Shown: piece by piece, positions 55,641-64,000 of the stretch
Layout of the letters: the number at the start of each line of letters is the position of its first letter
Position numbering within the stretch: position 1 is the stretch's first letter
NCBI RefSeq assembly: GCF_028009165.1
Contig: NC_079242.1
Span: forward strand, 3,286,001 to 3,350,000
Reading direction: 5' to 3'
DNA length: 64,000 nucleotides
DNA from: Akanthomyces muscarius
Lineage: Eukaryota; Ascomycota; Sordariomycetes; Hypocreales; Cordycipitaceae
Made by a program: the position numbers and the translations under genes
The notes under the pieces: generated by a model
The model's input: the letters and a program-made list of their open reading frames with translations, nothing else
The model's database searches: none
What the model was told of the DNA's origin: nothing

Positions 55641-58600
55641 AGCAAGAGGCAGAGCGACAAAGAGCATCAAGGGGGGGTGTGTCATGTGGGTTTCCTGGTC
55701 GCGCTGCTGCAGAGTCAGAGTGTGCAGGTGCCAGGCGTGTTTCATCTTTTCCCGCATCGTCTCATGCCCACTCAAAACAGCCACTCACTGCTCGTCCTCC
55801 CATCCACACACCAATATTCCCCCTCTTTCCCTACTCAATCTCATTTTAAATTCTGCAGTGTAAAATGCACTGGCTGGGGATTACCAGTACTGTTCGCTGT
55901 TTTTATTTTTATCTTTGGCATGAATTTCTCCGCTTTTTCCATTGGGTTTTCTAGCACACCGGTTGGCTGGCATGGACCGCTCCCACCAACCCGACTCGGA
56001 GCTCGACGGGCGAGACTCCCTGGGCACTCTGCAGCTGCTGCGCTCCGGCGTCGTCCGTGGCCTTTGCTGGTGGCGCTGATCAACCATGCGAAGCAGCGCT
56101 GCCAGAATGCCCACCAAAGCTGGTAGTTGTCATGGTGTGTTGCTTGCGTCGAGCCTGCACGCAAAGCCGTGGCCACCTGGTGAGCAAGACTGCGCCGTCT
56201 CAGGGCAGCAGCTTCTCGTGCCGTACACTCGGCCGCAATGGCCACAAGCACTTGATTTTGATAGAAAAAAAATTGGATTGTCCCTTCAGTCATGGCTAGA
56301 GGGCCAGGACGAGCAGGGTTGCCACGACCACGACACCTTTCTTTCACATCGGCGCATTCGATCCAGCTTGGCCCAAGTCCACGGCTAGACCCTCAGCAGG
56401 TCTGTGCGAGTCGGAGCTCCGGCCCTCAATTCGCAGCCTTGGAACTGTAGCAAGTCTTTGCCTTCTGCTGTCCGTAGTCGAGCGAGCTACAAGAGAAATG
56501 GTGGACATGATGATACACTGGGCTTCTTCACGGGCCACATCGTAGCATGACAAGCCGTCGTCTGAACGAGACGAGGCGTCGTGACGGCAATTTCCATCTT
56601 GCAGGCCAGTTCTAATAGTTTCTGCGCCTACAAGCTGGGATTGTACGCCATTTCAAGCCTTTTCTTCCACTCCTTCCGCGCCACACTCGTGGTTGGCATC
56701 CGTTCTTCTAGCCTTCTTCCAGAGCCCACCTGTCTTATTAGTGCCGGGCCAGTCTGCCTGCCCCCCAAACCAACGAGGCTCTCTCGTTAGCCACAACTGC
56801 AGGTCGATTTCTGCTTTGAGCATTGTGTCCGCTGCTAGCCTCGAGGGGGTCAAAGCACACTTTCTTTCCAAAACCATGGCATCGCTCTCCAATGGACAAG
56901 CGTGCGGGCGTACGTGCGTGGCGGGGAATCGTAGAGAGGGCTGGCATGGACAAGCCTGCCACCATGGCACACACCGCCACCATTCGCCTCTTGGCTGTGT
57001 GGCGACTTGTAGCTTCTTGGTACGGATATTGGGCTCTCAGCAAGGTTCCTACGCCCATCTACGATATAGACACACAGACGCAGGTCAGGTGTGTTGCAGA
57101 GGCTCGTTTCCAGCTAGTAGTGAAAGAAAACTGGGCTTTGGATATCTCGTTACAGCATTCTCTCAAAAGGCTACCAGAGCTCGGCATTTACACCGCAGTG
57201 GGTTTCAAAGTGCTGAAAAGAGTAATAAAATGTTGCAATTGGTAGTTTGGGGAAAAGGGAACCCAAGTCGAGCTAGAACGAGCTTCTCCGGAGTTGCATC
57301 GCGACTAGGCTCGACAGCTGTCGCGTGGCAAGCTCAAGCTAGCAACTAGCATTGCTTTAGAGCCGGAGCTTTAGCTCTCTGTGCTCTAGCTACAGAAAGC
57401 CATGATGCTTATGCAAGGCATTGGTCCAACACTAGAGCACTGGCTCCAGTGGCATGCAGTTCCTTCATCAGCTCGGCGCTGACTCCGGGGATGGAGATGG
57501 GCAATGTCGGCGGTGGCCCTGCCTATACCAACCACCAAGCTATCCCAAAGTCCGGGTCCGGTGCGTGCGCCGCCGACGCCTATCTGCAGGGGTAGAAGGA
57601 CCTGGCCGGCCCAGACGACGGCGCCGTCTCATGAATGAACTCGGTCAGGTTGGGTGGAAAGAGTGGCGGTAGAGCAGTGGGATGCACTGATAACAATCAG
57701 GGCTGATGTCGACATCATGTTTGAGGGCTACCAGCTAGCCTGTTTGTAGTCCGAAGCTGGGCAAGCATCAATTGTCCCGGATACGAAAGAAGGCTCCCAT
57801 ATGGATCAATGTGTATCTGAAAAATTGGAGAGGAGCATCCTTTATAAAGTTGAACAAGAGGTAAAATCTAGACGTGTACTGCCTCGTAGCCAATGCGTGT
57901 GAACCAAGGGGAGTATCTCGACTCTGTTGGCGGCAGACTGCGCACTACCCTGAACCACAGCTAGGTGTTCATCATCGGCTTTTTCACCCGAGAATGACGG
58001 GACTAGCATGGACAAAATGCGTGCAGGCGGCACAAAACCAGCCTATCTGTGATGGACTAACGTTATTTAGTCTTCCAGTCCTGGCAACCTTCGCAATGTG
58101 GACCAAAAGATGTAGAACATCACGTTGGAAGAGGCGACGGACTAGCAGTTAGAGGTGGTTGCGCGTGGCGCAGGAGAATGGTGTTACACAGGCAGGCCAA
58201 AGGTTCCTAGCTGCAGGGTCCCACGAGGCCACATGGCGAGCTGGCGTTTCTCTGTACGACTATGAAATAATAAGATGGTGGACAAGGGCAAGAAAAGGCG
58301 GCCTTTTCTTTCTTCCTTTCTTTTTCGGTCGGCCGAACAGGGATAGTGACGGTAGCACCAATGCAGGCGGTACCTGATGGGAATAGTGGCGTGGCAGTGC
58401 TAAAAGAAGATGCGGCGTACTGGTATGCAGAGCACTTACCCCAAGGGGCAGGGCAACACACACACACGCGCACACGCACATGGATGCACGCAAAAAGACG
58501 AGAAAAGAGTCGTATTAGCTGACTTGGTTGCGCAGCCCATTCATTGTCGTTGCGGCAGGGCTCTGTACTTGCTGATTGACTTTTAAAGCACCGGTACAGA

Positions 58601-58779
58601 ACGTAGCGTGGACGCACTGCCTGCTGTCATCGCACAGCGCGCGCACTCAGAATCATGCTAGTTTGGGTGTGGCGCATGCTCGTCATCCAGCGAACCCCGC
58701 CGCCGTCGTGTCGTACATTCGATTGGCAAGCACAGACAGCACCCATCTCTACGGTGTGAGAGGTTCGCCTCTGTAGGTG

Positions 58780-58822
58780 TTTTTTTTTTTGGGGGGGTTT
58801 TTTTTTTTTTTTTTTTTTTTTT
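58780..58822. repeat. T11-G7-T25 homopolymer tract
   Basis: Eleven T, seven G and 25 T in direct succession. Confidence 0.9.
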
Positions 58823-59009
58823 GGCGATCAACCTGGTCTCACTCTTGGCCGGCGCGCCCTACCTGTGCTCGCCAATCATGCCGCCAGTCATGACATCCCT
58901 GCTTCGTCCCCCCCAGCTCCCAGACCTGCTTGGGACTAAAACGACTGAGCGCAAGTCAAGGCTGCCCCAGACCAGAGGTCATACAAGGGTATCCTTTCTA
59001 GTGGCTGTT

Positions 59010-59039
59010 TGTGTGTGTGTGTGTGAGAGAGAGAGAGAG
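59010..59039. repeat. Compound (GT)n(GA)n microsatellite
   Basis: About eight GT units followed directly by about seven GA units. Confidence 0.85.
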
Positions 59040-61089
59040 GCAGAGAAGATATTCCTTTCCGTTTCACTTTAGAATCTGGCTGTGGAGGCATTTTGCTTAT
59101 AGAAACTACAAGGCGAGGGAGCAGGTAAAGCCGGGCTTTGCATCACGGCCAAGCGACTCGCTGATAAAGGCGGTCGAGCTCCGAGCTTCCTGACATGGCA
59201 GCCCTGGCTAGCACTACGACATGCAGGATAGCTAGCTACTTGGCTAAAGAAGTCTTTTGAGGGGCAGAGCTCGCATTATCTAGCCTGTTTACTACTGCAG
59301 GACGAAGAGTAATACCACCAACACGACGGCCGAGAGAGTGGCAGCCAAGTGGGCGCCCAGTGGCCGGTGCGGTCCTGCAACTGCTGCACCTGATGGCCAA
59401 GATGGCGCCCGTCTGCGGGGAGAGGGAGACCGGTGTCTCGATCGTCATTTCCTGTCTAGTAGATGAGAAAAGAAAAGAGGAACGAGGCCTAAAAGAGGTC
59501 GTGGCTTTGGAGAGATTTTTTCTGGGGACAGGATACTTAAGATGCAGGCGCCCAGCCTCTTGTCTCGCTGACTTGCATGATCGATCTTGGGGAAAAGAAG
59601 AAGCAAAAGAAAGCACACACGCGGATTGCCCCGGCTTTTAGATGCTGCACTCTATTCGACACTCTTGTTTCTTTTTACGATTCGTTTATTCGCCAGCCGA
59701 GAAGCCGACTGCTCGTTGCAATTAATTTACTATACTTTGGCCAAGACGGACAGGAGCTCAAAGCGTCGTTCGTTCGTTTGTTCGCCGCACCCCCAGTTTC
59801 CGTTTACCAGCCTCCGTTGCCTTTTACCGGCCAACCCGTACCTCTACTGGCATATCCAACAATAACAGCCGGGACCCACCGACGATAATACATACAGCAA
59901 AAGAGTCAGTCTGTTTATGCTGGCTAGATCTGACTGGCTGGTATTTGAAAGACGACAGCAGAGAAAGACAACAAGAAAAAAAAGAAAAAGAAAAAGAAAA
60001 ACTTGTGGTAAGTGAGCCTTTTGCGGCTCTGTTTCTATTCTATTTGCTGTCTCTACCCGGTTTGTGTGGCGGCAGCTTTTTTTTTGTTTGCCCGTTGGAA
60101 GCGGCCGGCAACGTGCTGCCTGTTTTTTATCACCTGCAAATTTTTATTTTTTTGACTGGCGAGGGGGCGGAGACATCGTCGGCGGCGCCACAATGCACAG
60201 AATTCTGCAAAAAGACGAGAGAGGAAAAATGGTAATATCCAAAGTTGGATATGCAAGTGCGAATCGCAGCACCTCGGCGCTTCGACTGGCCAGCAGGTGT
60301 TGGCAGCGCTGGCTCTTTGTTGGCAGCCCGGCGGCTAGAGGTAGCGATGGGCCACTTGTGCTTCCCACAATCACCCACCAGTGTGCGTTGTGTGTGTGTG
60401 AGTGTGTCTGTATTTTTTTTTTTTAATTCCTCATCTTCTCCCATCTTGAATTTTTATTTTTATTTGGCCCGACACGCCCCCCTCGGTCCTCCCTCCCCTC
60501 CCCTCCCCTGGAACCTGGGCCGTGGGCGCGTGGACCTGTGCCTGGACGCACGCCCCCTGGCTTCGCACTGGCTTTCGGGATTGTCTGCCCAGCGCAATCT
60601 GGTGCCCTGTGGTGTCGGTCTGCCCACTGCACCCGCGCTCAGGGCCTCTTCACCTGGTTCGCAGTGGCTCTGGGCTGCTGTGCCTACCTAGGTGCCTACC
60701 ACTGGCCGAGCTTCCAGCTGTCAGCAACGCACAGCAGCACAACCACCGCCCGTTTGGCGTAGAACATGGCATCCACCCGCCACACCCCACCCTTGCTCTT
60801 CCAGGCTACTGCTATCCAGCCTCCAGCCTCCAGGCCACTGAGGCTTGCCCTCTCCGGGCGGTCCCTCTTCTGTACCTGACCTACCCGCACCACTCCATCA
60901 CCCATGGGGCCACTGACTGACTGACGGACTGGCTCCTCGTTGGCCCTTTTCTGGCCTGGCACCACTGGCACCACCCACCGTTGACTGGCCCTTCCCGCCC
61001 GGCGCCCGCTTTTCTCGCTGGTGTTTCTTCGCTTCCCATTCCCAAATCTCTGGGGCCATTGCCTGGGGCCTGTCCACGCTACCCACTGC

Positions 61090-61520
61090 TGGCTGCTGCT
61101 GGTCGCCTTCCACTCTCCAGTACTCTCGCTCGCTCGCACCCTCTCCTCTACCTTATATTTCATCTCCCTCCCCCCCACCCCCCTCTTGCTTCCGTTCTTC
61201 AATCTTGTTTCTTCACGGGCTTCGTTTGTTGCTCTCGCGTTTTCTCTTCACATTATCCTCCCAGGGCCCGGCTGTCCCCCTTTATTTTCTTCTTCTTCTT
61301 TCTTCGACTGTCACTGTCGCCTTGGTCGCAGCCTTTTAGTGCTAACCTCGTCTTCTTCCCTCTCGCCCTTTTCTAGCTCCGTTCGACACGAACTAGATTC
61401 AACGGACTTCTTGTCCAACGGCCGCGCCACAGAGACGATCCTTCGACCGGGTTAACCGTTTCGGTTTCCTTTTCCAATCTTTTCTTATACCATCTTCTTG
61501 ACGCTGCACTCGTCGCCCGA
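61090..61520 (+). promoter_or_regulatory. Pyrimidine-rich tract, probable STE12 promoter/leader
   Basis: Long C/T-rich stretches on the coding strand (for example CTCGCTCGCTCGC near 61125, CCCCCCCCACCCCCC near 61171-61185, TTCTTCTTCTTTCTTC near 61288), typical of fungal transcription-start regions. The transcript start itself cannot be placed from sequence. Confidence 0.4.
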
Positions 61521-61958
61521 TTCTGCGCCCATCAAGCCGCCTCCGCTCGCGCCCCCTAAGTCATCGCCGACGGAATCGCTGTCCGGCCACCTCCCAACAG
61601 TTTGCTTGAAGCAGTTGTTGGCCTTTCGCTTGTGTTGCGTGCTGCATATCTCTCTGTGTCGCTATTTCTTCGGGCTGGTCTCGAATTTCCCATCTTATTT
61701 CTGCATTTACGCCACATTTCGGCTCCGGAAGCGCCCTCCCCTCACAGCCCAACCCTCGCGCGCTTAACCGCCGACGCCATCTACAGCCGGACTGAATCCG
61801 TCCGCTTTCTAAATACGCCTGCTTTTCGACTACTTCGACCGATTGACAAGATTGCGACGCGCATTTTATCGTGTTTCGCACCTTTTTCGCCTCTTCACCC
61901 CTGTTAGGCCACTGCGCGACGGCCATAACACACAGTCCACTTGGATTCCTTGCGCATT

Positions 61959-64000
61959 ATGTATTCACAACACCCCGGAATGGCCGCGCCTCAAAAACCT
62001 GAGACCTTCATGCTGAGCACGGAGGCTCAGCAGGCCCTTCCCCATGATGCGCAAGTTGCCCTCCAGCAGGTTGACAACCGTACGTACCTTGGCGCACCAC
62101 GCGTATCTCCTAGCCGCTGACATGTTTTCCAGTCAAATACTTCCTCATCTCTGCTCCCGTCGATTGGCAACAAGATCAGTACATTCGCCGCTTTCTGCTC
62201 CCTACCGGCGAATACGTCTCTTGCGTTCTCTGGAACACGCTCTTCCACATCTCTGGTACCGACATTGTCCGCTGCCTGTCTTTCAGATTCCAGGCTTTCG
62301 GCCGTCCCGTAAAGAACTCCAAAAAGTTCGAAGAGGGCATCTTCTCCGACCTCCGAAACCTCAAATCCGGCACCGACGCCTCGCTCGAAGAACCCAAGAG
62401 CCAGTTCCTCGACTTCCTCTACAAGAACAACTGTATCCGCACCCAAAAGAAGCAAAAGGTCTTTTACTGGTACAGCGTTCCCCATGATCGCCTCTTCCTC
62501 GATGCTCTCGAGCGCGATCTCAAGAGAGAAAAGATGGGCCAGGAAGCCACCACTGTCGCTGTCAGCGAGCCTGCCCTCTCCTTCCAGTACGACTCCTCGC
62601 AGTCGCTCTACGAGCAGCTGACAAAGACCCAACAAGTCAACTCCTCGTCTTTCAACGCCCAGCACTCCTCCTTCACGCAGGGCCAGTCTGCTTCTCCCAT
62701 CATGAAGGCCATGGAAGCCATGCCTCCTCCCAACATGATGCACCAGGCCATGGGCCACATGCCCGATACCATGGACCCAATGGGCGCCTACGACGCCGTT
62801 AACATGGCCCCCGTAGCTCCTCCGCAAATCGCTGCTGTCAAGCGCGAGCCAGACTTTACTCGTGTCCAGTACAATCAGAACGGCATTCCCGTCCATGGCG
62901 GCCACCAGCGCCATGCTTCCATGCCCGCCTACGGCCTCGAGTACTCTCCTGCTCCGTCTTTTGTGTCTTCGCAGTACGACGATTACGGCAACCGCGGTCT
63001 GTCCTTTGAGCCCATTACCCCTCCTCAGCAGGCTCTCGGCGTCTCCGCTGAGCCAGCATACATTGCCAACGAGGAAACTGGCCTATACTCGGCCATACCT
63101 GATCACCTCTCTGGCATGAACGGTCTGAATGGCATGGTTCAGCTGCCCCCCTCGACCATGGCCGGCCATCAGTTCAACCGCTCCTACGGAAGCAATAATG
63201 TCTACTCTGTTATTGAGGGCTCTCCCACATACAAGCAGAGAAGACGCCGCTCCTCTATTCCTCCCGGCATGGCTGCCATTGCTCCCCCTCCTTCGTCCAA
63301 CCCCAATGCGCCTCACAGACCTTCTGACCTCCGTCGATCCATCTCTGTCTCTGTCGGTCCCGTTACCGAAGGCGACGAGTCCGAGGACAACTCTCCTCCT
63401 GGTCTGTCTTATAGTAATGGCATGTCCATGACCAAGCAGAAGCCCCTCGATGACATCTCGAGACACGGTACCCCCCTTTCAACTGTCGAGTCCAACTCGG
63501 GTCTCAACCCTCTTGCTCTTCAGCAAAGCTTTGGAAGCGATGACATGTCTGGCAACGGCTCCTTCCACGAGCACCGCCGAGCCATCTCTGGCCCTGCTGG
63601 TGTGATTCGCCGTGCTCGCTCCGCGACTGTCATGGAACTGGGCCCATACCCTCACAAGTCACACTCATGCCCGATTCCCACTTGCGGTCGTCTCTTCAAG
63701 CGTTTAGAGCACCTCAAGCGACACGTCCGCACCCATACGCAAGAGAAGCCCTATGTCTGCCCTCAGTGCAACAAGGCCTTTTCTCGCTCCGACAACCTGG
63801 CACAGCACAAGCGCACGCACAGCCGTGAGGATGGCGCCGAAGGCTCCCTCCATCTCTCTGCCGAGGAGGAAGAGGAGTACTCTGGTGAGGAACCCCTGGG
63901 TTCCCTCGAAGAGGCCTCTCCCTCATCAGAGATGGCTTACATCACCGGTTCTCTGAATGGCGAGGTCAACCAAAATGGCATGGCTCCCCCTTCATCCATG
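61959..64000 (+). CDS. STE12: STE12 transcription factor (3' end beyond window)
   Basis: Exon 1 61959-62079, intron 62080-62132 (GTACGT donor, CTGACATG branch, TTCCAG acceptor, 53 bp), exon 2 from 62133 open to the window end; 663 codons visible. The join restores [17 protein letters not shown]. The STE DNA-binding domain (about residues 40-150) is complete: [47 protein letters not shown]. As in filamentous fungi but not yeast, two C2H2 zinc fingers follow: [23 protein letters not shown] starting at about Cys 553, and [21 protein letters not shown] at about 583. Between them lies a Gln/Pro/Ser-rich activation region. It is the nuclear target of the Fus3/Kss1-type MAPK pathway, controlling mating and, in pathogens, invasive growth. 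The stop codon lies outside the window. Confidence 0.96.

Larger units (their letters stand above)
47719..58000. other. Gene-poor region, distal part
   Basis: Over 10 kb in which I see no conserved domain, no splice-consistent exon chain and no RNA gene. Base composition is balanced, without the AT-richness of RIP-mutated repeats and without transposase, reverse transcriptase or integrase motifs. Simple repeats are frequent. Open frames up to about 230 codons (for example at 54968-55660) are low in complexity and overlap frames of similar length on the other strand. Confidence 0.6.
58001..61958. promoter_or_regulatory. Gene-poor region, STE12-proximal part
   Basis: About 4 kb directly upstream of STE12. 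It holds T/G homopolymers at 58780-58822, a GT-GA microsatellite at 59010-59039, A-rich GAAAAAG repeats near 59975-60000, tandem CCCCT near 60490-60508, and strong pyrimidine bias from about 61090 on. This suits a long promoter plus long leader; no ORF is convincing. Confidence 0.5.

Noticed and set aside
54968..56350. Overlapping open frames of 170-230 codons in the gene-poor region
   Set aside because: They occur on both strands at once, are driven by GA/CT repeats, and show no domain or splice-linked continuation.
60696..61202. 168-codon minus-strand frame just upstream of STE12
   Set aside because: Composition follows the pyrimidine-rich tract on the other strand; no domain seen.

Overview
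This window is from a filamentous ascomycete nuclear genome, most likely a sordariomycete of the order Hypocreales. The reasons are: short introns (about 48-220 bp) with GTANGT-like donors, CTAAC/CTGAC-like branch sites and YAG acceptors; GC-leaning coding regions; and a gene set of HET domain, PTH11-like rhodopsin-domain, Zn2Cys6, ERMES Mdm34 and STE12 proteins. I recognise 21 protein-coding loci (two cut by the window edges, one probably a pseudogene) and one tRNA. Exon joins were worked out by hand from splice signals and reading-frame continuity.

Layout. 0-8 kb: the 3' end of a uracil-5-carboxylate decarboxylase-like amidohydrolase, a J-domain (Cwf23/DNAJC17-like) gene, guanine deaminase, an ENT nucleoside transporter, and inositol-pentakisphosphate 2-kinase. 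Three of these five act on nucleobases or nucleosides. 9.5-11 kb: a degraded F-box-like locus. 12-14 kb: MDM34 (ER-mitochondria tether). 14.8 kb: tRNA-Val(CAC). 15.7-18 kb: an intronless HET-domain gene with a charged RE/RD-repeat N-terminus. 18.5-28.4 kb: three conserved housekeeping genes in tandem, HIS6 (histidine synthesis), BUD4 (anillin-like septation landmark) and CRN1 (coronin, actin). 29-31 kb: a secreted BBE-type flavin oxidase.

32-36 kb: a divergent pair of membrane proteins, one uncharacterised and multi-pass, the other a PAQR/haemolysin-III protein with a 13-nt micro-exon and a GC-AG intron. 36-37.5 kb: a stretch with coding-like remnants only. 37.6-44.2 kb: a CorA-like membrane protein, an NAD(P)-binding protein, and a divergently arranged Zn2Cys6 regulator and glutathione S-transferase. 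46-47.7 kb: an eight-exon PTH11-like receptor.

47.7-61.96 kb: about 14 kb in which I can support no gene. It is rich in simple repeats and ends in a pyrimidine-rich leader directly upstream of STE12 (61,959 to the window end), the pheromone/invasive-growth MAPK transcription factor. Apart from the nucleobase group and the regulator/GST pair I see no evidence for a functional cluster, and no transposon, CRISPR array or rRNA.
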